Positions 1-13,100 of a stretch of DNA of 64,000 bases are shown here, piece by piece. Source of the stretch: Meconema thalassinum (lineage: Eukaryota; Arthropoda; Insecta; Orthoptera; Tettigoniidae); contig OX336391.1 in the NCBI GenBank assembly GCA_946902985.2, positions 72,331,947-72,395,946 on the forward strand, in the 5' to 3' direction. Within the stretch, counting starts at the first letter, position 1; the number at the start of each line of letters is the position of its first letter. Made by a program: the position numbers and the translations under genes. The notes under the pieces are model-generated. The model searched no databases. It was given only the letters and a program-made list of their open reading frames with translations, and was not told the DNA's origin.

Positions 1-934
1 AGGTATCTCACAAGTACATTCAACAAATGAGCGACGGCACGCGAATCGCTTAAATAAAGTCCCGTATGCGTTCATATACCATTCACCCGATTGCTATGAA
101 ACTTAGGTTGAATTGTTGTGCACACTCCAGGAAAGGTTTCTGACTTAGTACTTCCTTTCTACAATAGGTAGCGCACGAGTAGATTCAACAAATGAGTAAA
201 GGCGCGCGTATCGTTTTATAAAAACGCCGTTCATATACCATTCATGCGATTGCAATGAAATTTGGTGAAATATTGTTTCCACTCCTGCGAAGATTTCTGA
301 TTTAGTAAATCCATTTTACAATAGGTGGCGCACGAGTAGTTTCAACTAATGAGCGACAGCGCGTGAATCTTTTCAACCAGTTCCCGTATTCGTTCATATA
401 CCATTCATCCGATTGAGATAAAACTTTGGTGAGTTGAGTACAGTCCTTCAAAGGAGTACGAATTAGTAAATTCGTTTTCCAATGGGTGACGCATAAGTAG
501 ATCAACAAATGAGTGACGGCGCGCGAATCGTTTAAACAAAATCCCGTATGCGTTCATATGCCATTCATGCGATTGCAATGAAACTTTGATGAGAGGTTGT
601 GTACACGCCAGGGATGGTTTTCGAATTAGTAAATACATTTTACAATAGGTACCGTACGAGTATATTCAGCAAATGGTCGACGGCGCTCCAATCGTTTCAA
701 CAAAGTCCCGTATGCATTCATATGCCATTCATTTCATTGCGATGAAACTTTGTTGAGTTGTTGAGCACGCTCCCTTGATTTTTATGAGATAGTTAACCAA
801 TTTTACCATAGTTTAGAGGTGGTTAACGGAAAAAGAAAAACATATTGGGAATTCAAAAGCACTTCAACAAACAAAGGTACAACGACAACAGTTTCTTTGA
901 TTGGCTTTGCAACGCATGCCGGGTACAGCTAGTA
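1..934 (+). repeat. Tandem-repeat element 1 (end part): ~160-bp satellite units plus terminal block
   Basis: About five diverged copies of a ~160-bp unit are visible; each holds a GCGTTCATATACCATTC-like core (near 65, 228, 386, 547 and 706), a GATGAAACTTTGGTGA segment, and an AGCGCACGAGTAGATTCAAC segment. After the last unit a non-repeated block (about 790-934) begins GTTTAGAGGTGGTTAACGG and ends CCGGGTACAGCTAG. The same block ends the second array. I infer a non-autonomous element with an internal tandem array, like Drosophila DINE-1 or bivalve pearl elements, which are linked to Helitrons/Helentrons. The CTAG end fits the Helitron CTRR rule. Small open frames inside are not genes. Confidence 0.7.
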
Positions 935-1006
935 TAAATAAAAATGAATGTGCGTTTGTTCGTCTTTTATGCGTTCATAAACCATTCATCCGATTGCGAT
1001 CAAATA
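935..1006 (+). repeat. Head of tandem-repeat element 2
   Basis: Directly after the CTAG end of the first element comes TATAAATAAAAATGAATG, then TTTGTTCGTC and the first unit (CATTCATCCGATTGCGATCAAAT). The same head recurs at 5626. The element is broken off here by the LINE and resumes near 3541, so the insertion hit the first unit. Confidence 0.65.
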
Positions 1007-3540
1007 TATTTTTTATTTTTTTTATTTCTTGACGGTACACAACAGGGCTCAGTGTGCGCCCCAATAACAGTGCACCTTCATAGTAAAATACACTTTCTGA
1101 TATTTCTACATTTAGTATTAATATCTAAATGTAATTATTAAAACTAGTAAGTTAACACAGATTGAAATGCATGGTAGTAAAAAGCTTAATCTAAAGGTAA
1201 TATAAAAACTAAATCTAAATTTGACCTTATGTGAAATATATAAAAAACAGGGTTTGAAATGATTACATCGTAAACTAAAAGGTTACATTGATAACTAGGG
1301 TACAGGCCTATCCACATATATATATTGTTGATTCAGTTTTGTGTGATAATTTTATTTCATGTATGAATTAGAGTGACTGGGTTATACTTTCCAAGAACGG
1401 TCTAATTGAGAGACGGAAATCTAGTTTCCAGTTTACACGAACCGCATCGTTGTAAATACTGAATTATTATGTGAAGTAGTATTGGTTATATCATTTTTGA
1501 ATGTTATAGTTGATCTTGTAGTAAAGCGAGGGATGTTGAAATTAAGATGCGATAGGAAAAATGAGTTATCAATTTGACCGTTAATAACTTAATAAATGAA
1601 TTTCATATCATTCACTTGCCTTCGAGACTCCAAACTAGTCATGCCGAAATTCAACAAAAGTTCACCGTAGGGTACCATGTGTGGGTAATTGCCCGTTATT
1701 TTGAAGTGTAAATATCTGAGGAATTTCTTTTGAACTTGCTCAATGGATTTAATGCATGTTTTCTGCCAGGGACTCCATACCTGGCTGGCGTACTCGAGCT
1801 TGGATCTCACCATGGCAATATAAAGGTTTATGCAGGTACTGGTCCTAATGAATGGCTTAGTATTTCTTATTATAAACCCTAACATGCGATAAGCATCCCC
1901 GACTGTCTTTTGCACATGATAAGTGAAAGCAAGCTCTCGGTCAAACAGGATTCCTAGATCTTTCTTCTTGCTTACTGTTTGCAATGACTGAGGTCCAATT
2001 CCATAAACAAATGTGATTGGGTTCTTCTTACGTGTAAAGGTCGTAACAACACACTTCGGTACATTTAAGTATAATTTGTTTTATATTCTCCATTTGTGTA
2101 TATTATTTAGGTCATTTTGTTGTAGAGTGCAGTCATTAGCGGAAGAAATTGATTTAATAATTTTGAAGTCATCTACATATAAAAGACTATTTGAGTGTAC
2201 TATACAACGTGGCAAATCGTTTATCATTGCTAGAAAAATCAGAGGTACAAGGTTCGAGCCTTGGGGTATTCCGGAATGAACTATGTATTCCTTTGAGACA
2301 ATTTTCTGGAACCAAACAAATTGTTCCCTCTCTCTGAGGTAGGAGCTGAATAATTTGAGTAATGGGTGGGAGAATCCCAAAATACACAATTTGTTAAAAA
2401 GGATATCATGATTTATTGTGTCGAACGCTTTCTCAAAATCTGTAAATATGACATTTATTTGCCCTCCTTTATCTAACTCTTTAGATATAATTTGAGTAAA
2501 ATTAGTTGCATTCGTCACTGTAGATTTCCTGGATAGGAAACCATGTTGGTTATCTGTTACGAGCGGTCTGAGATATACTGATATTCTTCCGTGCAATGTG
2601 AATTCAAATACCTTGGCTACTGCAGATAAAATAGATATAGGACGGTAGTTATTAATTAGTGATGGATCTCCCGATTTTAGTATAGGGCAGACGCGAGTGA
2701 TTTTCCAGGCGTCAGGGAACGTAGAAGTTTGTATGGTTAAGTTAAATATAAAGTGCAATGGGTCCCTGAGACTTTCAGCACATACTTTCACTACATACGG
2801 TGGAATATTATCAGGACCAGCCAACGACTTAGGCTTTAATTTTTTTAATGCATTTCCAACCTCTTCCTTTGAGACAAGTTTTATGTGAAGGGTTTTGGGA
2901 GTATTAGAATTGCAGGCTGGGACTTTGTATTGGGCTGACTAAGAGTCATAAACTGATTTGAAATATGTCGCAAAACCTTCAACAATGGAATCACCCCTGT
3001 CCAATTCTTCATTATTATATTTAAAGGTGTCGCATGTGTTCCTATTTTTTGTCTTGTTTTTTAATAAACGTCCAAAATTTATTTGAGTCCCGGCTTATGT
3101 TTTGTTCAACATTACGGATATATTTCTTATAAGATAATTGAATGTCCTTTTTAATTTCAGATCTTAATTCTTCAAAACGTAGTCTATGATGATCTCTTCC
3201 TATGGTATTCCTTCTCCTTCAATTTACTTTTTGTTTCCTTAGAAAACGAGACAGGATATTTTCTGCCCGTTTGTCGTTTACATATAGGAACGGTTTCGCC
3301 AAGTAATGCGTTAAAAATTTGATAAAACAGGTCTACTGCAGTATTTAAATCAGTGCAGTCGTATATTTGACCCCAGGCGCCAATCCTCAACCGAGTGTAC
3401 AACTGCTCAAAATTGGCTTCCCGGTAGTTAAAGGTATCATTAGGCTTGTTATGTACTTTGTGTCGACATATTATTAGAGATATTTCCACATCCAGAGCAG
3501 GGTGGTGGCGATCCAGTGGAAAGAGTGGATCAGTGTTTTA
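1007..3540 (-). mobile_element. 5'-truncated CR1/Jockey-type LINE
   Basis: A minus-strand non-LTR retrotransposon interrupts the second tandem-repeat element. Its 3' end lies left, where T-rich sequence (1007-1032) would be the A-rich tail. The 5' end near 3540 is cut inside the endonuclease domain: the first readable residues include DRHHPAL, matching the SDHxP region that ends the endonuclease. The order after that is endonuclease-RT linker, reverse transcriptase and CR1-like C-terminal part, followed by ~550 bp of 3' non-coding sequence. 5' truncation is the usual result of target-primed reverse transcription. Clade assignment within CR1/Jockey is by eye. Confidence 0.85.
1589..3540 (-). 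pseudogene. Broken LINE ORF2: endonuclease end, reverse transcriptase
   Basis: Reverse transcriptase of the LINE, in several pieces. 3489-3184 gives the linker (NYREANFEQLY). From about 2900, GPDNIPPYVVK leads into the RT: NNYRPISILS, DFEKAFDTINHDIL (first catalytic Asp), GIPQGSNLVPLIF, and YVDD as the catalytic core. A TAA stop at about 2081 interrupts the frame; the same frame reopens and runs to 1589 with LGILFDREL and LEYASQVWSPW, the CR1-type segment after the RT. Further stops lie between 3184 and 2900. The usual LGPL after PQGS reads LVPL. Dead copy. Confidence 0.85.
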
Positions 3541-5625
3541 AATACTTCCGGGATGGTTATTGGCATAGTTAAACCAATTTAAAATAGAGAGCGCGTGAGT
3601 AGTTTAAACAAACGAGTGTTGGCGATGCGTTCATATAGCCTACAATTCATCCGACTGCGACCAAATTTTAGTGGGTTGTTTAGCACGCTTCCGGGATGGT
3701 TATAGGCAAAGTTAATCCAATTTACAATAGATAGCGCGCGAGTAGTTTAAACAAATGGGTGTTGGCTAAGCGTTCATATACAATTCAACCGATTGCGATC
3801 AAATTTTAGTGAGTTGTTGTGCACACTTCCGGGAAAGTTATAGGCATAGTAAATCCAATTTACAATAGATGGGGCGCGAGTAACTTCAACAAAATCGCGT
3901 GCGGTTCGTTTCAACAAAGATCACAGGCGTTCATATACCATTCGTCCGATAGCGATAAAACTTGGGTGAGATGTTATGTACACCATAAGGAAGGTTCCTG
4001 ACTTAGTAAATCCATTTTACAATAGGTGGCGAACGAGTAGATTCAACAAATGAGTGACGACGTGCGAAGCGATTCAACATAGTACCGTATGCGTTCATAT
4101 ACATTTCGTCCGATAGCGACGAAACATGGGTGGGATGTTTTTTATACATCAGGGATGGTTTCTGGCTTAGATAATCTACTTTTCAATAGGTAGCGCACGA
4201 GTAGATTCAACAAATGAACGACAACGCGCGAAGCGTTTCAACAAAGTCCCATATGCGTCTACATACCAATCGTGCGAAAGCGATGAAACATGGGGGAGTT
4301 TCTGAATACTTTCCAGGGAAGGTTTCTGACTTAGTACATGCATTATACAATAGGTAGCGCACGAGTTTATTCAACAAAAGAGCGACGGCACGTGGATCGT
4401 TTCATCAAAGTCCCGTATGCATTCATATACTATTAATTCGATTGCGATGAAACTTTGGTGAATTGTTGTGAACACACCAGGGAAGGTGCCTGGCTTAGTA
4501 CATGCATTTCACGACAGGTAGCGCACGAGTAGATTCAATAAATGAGCGACGGAACGCGATTCGTTTCAAAAGAGTCCCATATGCTTTCATATACCATTCA
4601 TGCGATTGCAATGAGACTTTGGTGAATCGTTGAGTACACTCGAGGAAAAGTTTAAGGCTTAGTAAATCTATTTTACAATGAGGTAGCGTACGAGTAGATT
4701 CAACAAATGAGTAACGGCATGCGTATCGATTATTCAAAATCCCGTATGCGTTCATATGCCATTCATCTGATTGCGATGAAGCTTTGATGAGTTGTTGTGT
4801 ACACGCGTGGGAAGGTTTTCGACTTAATAAATCCATTTTACAATAGGTAGTGTACGAATAGATGCAACAAATCAGTGACGACGTGCGAAACGTTTCAACA
4901 AAATCCCGTATACGTTCATATACCATTCGTCCGATAGCGATGAAACTTAGGTGAGAGGTTGTGTACACACCAGGCAAGGATTCTGGCTTAGTAAATCCAT
5001 GTTACAATAGGTAGCGCACGAGTAGATTCAACGAATGAGCGACTAAGCACGAAGCGTTTCAACCAATTCCCGTATGCGTTCATATAATATTCGTCTGATA
5101 GCGATGTAACTTGGGTGAAATGTTGTGGACACTTCAGGTAAGGTTCCTGGCGTATTAAATACACCTTTCAATAGGTATCGCTCAAGTACAGTAGATTAAA
5201 CAAATGCGCGACGACGCGCGAAGTGTTTTAAAAATGTCCCATCTGCGTTCATATACCATTTGTCCGACAAGGATGAAACTTGATTTGTTGTGTACACTAC
5301 AGGGAAAGTTTCATTGTTAGTAAATCCATTTACAATAGGTAGCGCACAAGTGGATTCAACAACTGAGTAACGGTGCGCGTATCGTTTAAACAAAGTCCCG
5401 TATGCGTTCATATACCATTCATTTCATTGCGATGAAATTTTGGTGAGTTACTGAGCACGCTCCAATGAATATTTCTGAGATAGTAAATCAAATTTACAAC
5501 AGTTTAGAGGTGGTTAACGGAAAAAGAAAAAAATATTGGGAATTCAAAAGCACTTCAACAAACAAAGTCATATTGCCAACACTTTCTTTGATTGGCAGGA
5601 CAACGTCTGCCGGGTACAGCTAGTA
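3541..5625 (+). repeat. Tandem-repeat element 2 (main part), about 12 units
   Basis: Continuation of the element begun at 935, beyond the LINE. GCGTTCATA-type cores occur about every 160 bp (near 3629, 3769, 3930, 4090, 4255, 4418, 4576, 4746, 4915, 5077, 5246, 5400). The terminal block from about 5470 repeats that at 790-934 (GTTTAGAGGTGGTTAACGG to CCGGGTACAGCTAG). Units differ from each other by many substitutions, so the array is not freshly amplified. No gene is seen. Confidence 0.75.
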
Positions 5626-8075
5626 TATATATAAAAATGAATGTTCGTTTGTTCGTCTTTCATGCGTTCATAAACCATTCATCCGATTGCGATCAAATTT
5701 TGGTGAGTTGTTGTTAACACTTCCGGGATGGTCAAAGGCACAGTTAATCCATTTCACAATAGATTGCGCACGAGTAGTTTAAACAAATGCGTAATGGCGA
5801 CGCGTTCATATATAATTCGTCCCATTGCGATCAAATTTTGATGAGTTCTTGCGCACAGTCCCGGAAAAATTATAGGCGTAATAAATCCAATTTACAATAG
5901 ATAGCGCGCGAGTAGCTTCAACAAAATGGCGTGCGTTTGTTTCAAGAATGTCCCACATGTGTTCATATACCATTCATCCTATTGCGATGAAAATTGGGTG
6001 AGAAGTTCTGTACACTTCAGGTAAGGTTTCTGGCTTAGTGAATCCACGTAATAATAGGCAGCGCACGAGTTGATTCAACAATTGAGCGACGACGGGCGAA
6101 GCGTTTCAACAAAGTCCTGTATGCGTTCACATACCATTCGTCCGATAGCTATGAAACTTGGGTGAGAGGTTGTGTACATTACAGGCAAGGTTTCTGGCTT
6201 AGTATATCCACTTTACAATATGTATCGCACAAGTAGATTAAACAAATGAGCGACGACGCGCAAAGTGTTTCAACATAGTCCCGTATGCGTTCATATACCA
6301 TTGGTCCGATAGCGATGAAACTTGGTTGAGAGGTTGTGTACACTACAGGCAAGGTTTCTGACTTGGTAAATCCATGCTATAGTTGGTAGCGCACGAGTAG
6401 ATTCAACAAATGTGCAACGACGCGTGAAGCGTTTCATCAAAGTCCCGTATGCGTTCATAAACTATTTGTCTGATAGCGATGAAACTTGGGTGAGATATTG
6501 TGTACTCTTCAGGGAAGGTTTCTGGCTTAGTAAATCCACTTTACAATAGGTATCACACAAGAAGATTAAACAAATGAGCGACGACGCGCAAAGTGTTTCA
6601 ACATGGTCCCGTATGCGTTCATATACCATTCCTCCGATAGCGATAAAACTTGGGTGAGATGTTGTGTATACTTCAGGGAGTTTTTCTGACTTAGCAAATC
6701 CATTTTACAATAGGTGGCGAACGAGTTGATTCAACAAATGAGCGACGACGTGCGAAGCGTTTCAACAAAGTACCGCATGCGTTCATATACCATTCGTCCG
6801 ATAGCGATGAAACTTGGGTGAGATGTTGTGTATACTTCAGGAAAGTTTCTGGCTTAGATCACCCACTTATCAATAGATAGCACACGAGTAGAATCAACAA
6901 ATTAGCGACGACGCGCCAAGCGTTTCAACTAAGTCCCATATGCGTTCATATACCATTCGTGCAAATGCTATGAAACTTGGGTGAGATTGTGTACACTTCA
7001 GGAAAGGTGTCTGGCTTAGAACATGCATTTCACGATAGATAGCGCACGAGTTTATTCAACAAATGAGCGACGGTACGTGAATCGTTTCAACCAAGTACCG
7101 AATGCGTTCATATACCATTCATCCGATTGCGATGAAACTTTGGTGAATTTTTATGTGCACTCCAAGAAAGTTTTCTGGCTGAGTAAATCCATTTTACAAT
7201 AGGTAGCGTACGAGTAGATTCAACAAATGAGCGATGGTGCGCGAATCATTTCAACGAAGTCCCGTATGCGTTCATATACTATTCATTCGATTGGGATGGA
7301 ACTTTGGTGAATTGTTGTGTACACTCCAGGGAAGGTGCCTGGCTTAGTACATGCTTTTCACGACAGGTACCGCACGAGTAGATTCAAGAAATGAGCGACG
7401 GCACGCGAATCGTTCCAAAAGAGTCCCTTATGCGTTCATATACCATTCATCTGATTGAGATGAGACTTTGGCGAATCGTTGAGTACACTCCTAGAAAAGT
7501 TTCAGGCTAAGTAAATCTATTTTACAATATTTAGCGTATGGGTAGATTCAACAAATGAGTATCGTTTAAACATAATCTCGTATGCGTTCATATGCCATTC
7601 ATCCGATTGCAATGAAACTTTGATGGGTTGTTGTGTACACGACTGGGAAGGTTTTCGACTTAGTAAATCCATTTTACAATAGGTAGTGTACGAGTAGAAG
7701 CAAAAAATGAGTGACTACTCGCGAAGCGTTTCAACAAAATCCTGTATGCGTTCATACACCATTCATTGATTGCGATGAAACTATGTTGAGTGTTTGTGTA
7801 CACTTACTTGACGGCTTCTAACTTTGTAAATCCATTTCACAGTAGGTAGCGATGGAGTACATTTTTTAAATGAGTGACAGCGCACGAATCGTTAAAACAA
7901 AATACCGTATGCGTTCATATCCCATTCATCGGATTGCGATGAAACTTTGGTGAATTTTTGTGCACACTCCTACGAATATTTCTATATTAGTTAATCCATT
8001 GTACGATAGTCTAGAGGCACTTAACGGAAACTGAAAAAAGATTGTTAGTAGGGGTATGAAGGGACTTCTATTTCA
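5626..8075 (+). repeat. Tandem-repeat element 3, about 15 units, truncated by the Maverick
   Basis: A third copy starts TATATATATAAAAATGAATG right after the CTAG of the second, giving a head-to-tail row. About 15 units follow. The terminal block starts at about 8005 (GTCTAGAGGCACTTAACGG) but decays or stops between 8045 and 8075, and its expected CCGGGTACAGCTAG end is missing. I take this as the point where the Maverick entered. The missing end is not visible beyond the Maverick's right terminus either, so the locus was rearranged or the right boundary is further out. Confidence 0.65.
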
Positions 8076-8330
8076 CTCGGCGTGGCTGTGCCACCAACAT
8101 GGCGGCCAAACGTAGGTGAAACATTTAAATAATTAATATCTCTCCAACGCATGGTCGGACGTTGACAAATGAGGTGTCGTAGGACTTGAGGTGACGCCCT
8201 CTTTCCTATGGACCACTCGTTATATAAAAAAATGGTTTTCGAAAGTAGGCGATAGTATTAAAACCAAACATCATAGAATGTTGTGCAATGGCTTACCTTA
8301 AACGAATGGTGTGTATGATCTTTATTTTTT

Positions 8331-9785
8331 ATAATGAAACTTTTTTATTTTTTATGTTTTTTTGAAAACAGTCCAATTTTGAATTTCCTATATTTCGTTA
8401 ACTAGAAATTCTACAAAATGTTTATTTGACATAAATAATGGGCCTTGTCCCCCTCTGCCGCCAAAATAAATTACAACTCTCTAGGGCAAAAACTGTGCAG
8501 TACGGGAGTGAGGAGAGTTCTAAATAGTAACACGAACCGCTTGCCTACGCTGACTTTTATGTATATTTCGTGAAATCATGGGCATGCGACATGTCGTTGG
8601 ACTCGGACTGACGTGCTCCTTCCTATGGACCACCCATTATATTTTTAAAGAAATTTGGAAACTCGATTTTGGGGTAAAACGTGTTTTTTTAAGATTTTTG
8701 CTGATATCTCCGAAACCAATAAGGCTAGAGACGTGTACAAGGTGTCGTTCATTTTGTCACGTTGCCCCCTTGCCGACAATGCCTGTATCGAGTAAGATCA
8801 AAAACCCATTTTGGGTAAAAAATGTGATTTTAGACTTTTTGTTATATCACGCGAACCAACGCTGCTAGGGACTTGTACGAGGACTCATAGGACTCGGGGT
8901 GACGTCTCCTTTCAAATGTGGTAGTTATTGTTTTGCAAAAAAAATACACAAAGGGCCTAACGCTATACATGTTGAAGAAAATAAAAAAATAAATGTTTAC
9001 CTGTTTTTAAATTTTTTTACTGAAGCGTGGTTGTCAAGACAGACGGTACCACTGGCATGTGTGTCAACGAGCGGTATTTCAATAGAACAATGAATACTTT
9101 GGCAGGACGGTGGGACGGTTTACGACGGTTCGTTTTCCGATATTTGTTATGGCGAATGTATGAACGCTAATATTCCATAAAACGTGTGTAGCATGATAGG
9201 ATTGATTACCCTAAAGGGGATCTTTAACCTGTTAGTAAACGGTTATCAGTGACATGGCTCTGTGGCATTCATGCATGTTCATAAGCTAACAGACAGTTGT
9301 AGAATATGAAGCTATAACGTTCGATTGACCAAGTAATTTGTATAAAGACCAAACATTAGCGTTAATGCATGATAATTCTGTGATGAGATAGATTTAGGAT
9401 GAAACGCAAGCTGTGAATGGTTAAATGAAATGTATGATTTAACACTTGTAGCTGGTAGCCTGCTAGCAAGCCCTCATGTGGTTTTGTCACTTGAAGGCTG
9501 AAAAGATCAAACCTGCTCTACTAGCTAGCCGGGCTCCGTTCCCACGTTCAACACTTGATAACGCTATCTCAGGAACGTGCGGACCACACTTGGCAACACC
9601 GCTGGCTTGTGTCACAAGGCAGATGAAGGTCAAACAATCTAACAACCATGTCAGAGAGAGATAACGGAGTAAGCGACGACAACTCCACCCCCTACCATTG
9701 CCACAGCCAATAGCCGGGCAAGGGCGTTGTTAACATTTGCGGTTAGGTGGAGAGGAGGGGCGGGAGGAGAGGAGGGCTGGGTAAT
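8331..9785 (+). repeat. Maverick left terminal inverted repeat
   Basis: Matches the reverse complement of 30520-31976 along its length, for example TTGAAGGCTGAAAAGATCAA (9491-9510) against its complement near 30800. Inner similarity fades after CCACAGCCAATA. 8070-8330 lies outside the paired part but contains a related subrepeat, so the original repeat may have been longer. The two copies differ by many substitutions and small gaps, showing age. Short open frames inside are copied in both repeats only because the repeats are homologous. Confidence 0.9.
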
Positions 9786-10179
9786 AGAGTGTTGACCATG
9801 TTATGACAAATAGTCTGTCATTACTCTTTTGAACTTTGCAGTGCAAACATAGGCTGTGTCCTATCTATGTAAAAGTAATTGCATTCGCATGCTCAACACC
9901 CAATTAGTGACCCTATTGGATACATTATATATTTGAGGTAAGTGTGGGATTAACACTGTTTATTTTATTTTAAAGCTAATCAATGTTTAAATTATTATTG
10001 TTTTACCATTTTATTGATGGATTGTTATTTTTGTTTTATATAATCTAAATACCTGTTGGGGTAAAAGAGGACGAGACGGACAGTCAGACAGAGACAAAAC
10101 ATTCCACTCGAGCCCAGGAGAAGGGAAAAGCAGAGCTCTTTACAAAGCAAGGAAAGATTTTTTTAAAATTATATACAAA
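9786..10179. other. Maverick internal non-coding stretch
   Basis: AT-rich sequence between the left inverted repeat and a nested tandem-repeat element. I see no gene, repeat or clear signal in it. Confidence 0.5.
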
Positions 10180-13100
10180 TTACTAGCTGAAGTACCCGTG
10201 CTTCGCTACGGGTCGTAAATAAATTAAAATGTGAAGGTGACAGTTAAAACAGGGGATAGGCGAGGTGCTGCGCAGAGGGAGATTAAGGATGGAACATTTT
10301 GTCCAACTACACCGCTCTGCCTTGACCGTGTTTTATAGCACACATTTAGGTTTTACTCGCTAACGGTTGGAGATACATTTCGGATAGAAAAATCAATTTT
10401 TAACCTCGTACATGCCATCAAAAGTTTGCTATTTCTTAGCTTTCTCTTTTTATTTGAAATGGAAATATGAAAGTTTAAAAGCAAAGGGTAGAGTGACGTC
10501 ACTAAAATGGTCGCCATCTTTAATTAGTGCAAAGTATTGAAATCAAAAGTAACCTGTATGTTAACCAGGTAAATCTGCTACTTCCATGTAAAATTCATGT
10601 AAATCGGACCAGTGGTACTTGCGTGATTGAGTAATACACAGACACACACCATCTCATTTTTAGTCTCGCTTCGCTCGCGTCATAGTCGTGTCATATTGTT
10701 ATTCAATGAAATGCAGGTTTAACCCCGTTAACACCTCTTTAGAACCTGAATATCCAAAAATCCCTCCTTAGTAGATGTTTTCGACACACAACAAACATAT
10801 CCTCAAAGTATCATTCTTCTATCATTAATAGTTTTGGTTGGTCGATGAGAGTGAACATCCTAAAATCATTCCTTAGTGGACGTTTTTCTTCCAGAATTTC
10901 ACCCCTCCCCATAGGCCCCTTAAATTGGATTTATGAAAAAACGGTCGAACACCTATTTGTTTTATTTATTTATTTATTTATTTTAAGCTGATTGATTTCC
11001 TCCGAGTTTCAAACTCCTCGCCTATGTCGTTTAAGAGATACACGCTCCGTTAAGAATCTTTCAACCCCCACTTTTCATCCCTTTCTCCTCATAATATACA
11101 CTATATCGAAAAACCATTAGACATGTGTCAGCATATTTTTAATGATTAGTATATATGCCAAGTATCAATCCCCAAATGAAACCACTCGTGAGATATTGTT
11201 ATTCAATGAAAAGCACGTTTACCCCCTTAACACCTATTTAGAACCTGAATATTCAAAACTCTTACCTTAGTGGACGTTTTCGACATAAAACGAACATATC
11301 CCCAAAATTTCATGTTTCCAACTTCAATAATTTTGGCTGGGCGATGATGAGTGAGTGAGTCAGTCCGGACATTTTCTTTCATTTATATTTGATAATTTCA
11401 CCACTCCCCATGAACCCCTTAAATTGGATTTATGAAACAAACGGTCGAACACCTATTTACTTATTTAAAGCTGATTTCCCCCTGAGTTTGATGAGTGAGT
11501 AAGTGAGTCAATCAGTTAGGACACTTTCTTTCTTGTTTTATCCCCCCCAGAATTTCACCCCTCTCCAAGGGCCCCTTAAATTGGATTTATGAAAAAACGG
11601 TCGAACACATATTTACTTGTATTTTAAGCTATTTTATCCCGCCGAATTTCAAACTTCTCGCCTATGTCGTTTAAGAGATACACGCTCCGTTAAGAATCCC
11701 GCAATCCCCAATTTTCACCCCTTTCACCTCATAATATACACGACATCGATAAACCTTTAGATATATGTCTGATTATTTTTAATGATTAGTTTAAATACCG
11801 AATATCACATCCCCAAAGAAACAACTCATGAGATATCGTTATTCAATGAAATGCAGGTTTACCCCCTTAACAACTCTTTAAAACCCAAATAAAGAAAAAT
11901 CATTCCTTAGTTGACGTTTTGACATACAGCGAACATATTCCCAAAATTTCATTTTTCCAACATTAATAGTTTTCGCTGGGCGTGATGAGTGAGTGAGTCA
12001 GACAGGACATTTTCTTTCAATTATTTTTACCAGAAATTCACCCCTCCCCATGGGCCCCTTAAATTGGATTGATGAAAAAACGCTTGAACACCTATTAACT
12101 TATTTTTTTAGCTGTCTTTTTCCCCTGAGTTTGATGAGTGAGTGAGTTAGTCAGTCAGTTAGGACACTTTCTCTCCTTTTCCCCCCAGAATTTCACCCCA
12201 CCCCATTGGCCCCTTAAAATAATTTATGAAAAAACGGTCGAACACCGATTTACTTAATTTTTTAGCTGACTTTTTTTCGCTGAGTTTCAAATTTCTCGCC
12301 TATGTCGTTTAAAAGATAGGCCTACACGCTCCGTTAGGAATCCTTCAACCCCCACTTTTCACCCCTTTCACCTCATAATAATACACCACATCGAAAAACC
12401 CATAGACACATGTCTGCTTATTTTTAATGATTAGTTTATATGCCGAGTATCACATCAACAAATGAAACCACTCGTGAGATATTGTTATTCAATGAAATGC
12501 AGGTTTAACCCCCTTAAGACCCCTTTAGAGCCTGAATATAAAAAAATCCTCCCTTAGTGTACGGTTTTCAGATACAACGAACATATCCCCAGAATGCCAT
12601 GATTCCAACTTCAATATTTTTGACTGGGCGATCATGAGTGAATGAGTCAGGACATTTTCTTTCATTTTTTTCCTTCAGAATTTCATCCCTCCCGATGAAC
12701 CCCTTCAATATGATTGATCAAAAAAACTGTCGAACAGCTATTAACTTACTTTAAAGCAGTTCCCCCCACCCCCCGCCCTGAGTTTGATGAGTGAGTCAGT
12801 CAGTCAATCAGTTAGGACACTTTATTTCCTGTTTCCCCCCACCCCCCAGAATTTCACCCCTCCCCATGGGCCCCTTGAATTGGATTTATGAAAAAACGGT
12901 CAAACACATATTTACTTATTTTTTTTGCTGATTTTTCCGCTGAGTTTCAAACTCCTCGCCTATGTCGTTTAAGAGATACACGCTCCGTTAGGAATCTTTC
13001 AATTCTTACTTTTCACCCCTTTCACCTCATAATATACACCACATCGAAAAACCCTCAGAGACGTGTCTTCTTCCTTTTTAATGATGAGTTTATATGTCGT

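Noticed and set aside
1..8075. Regularly spaced repeats that might be read as a CRISPR array
   Set aside because: Whole ~160-bp units repeat with divergence and there are no unique spacers; the genome is animal.
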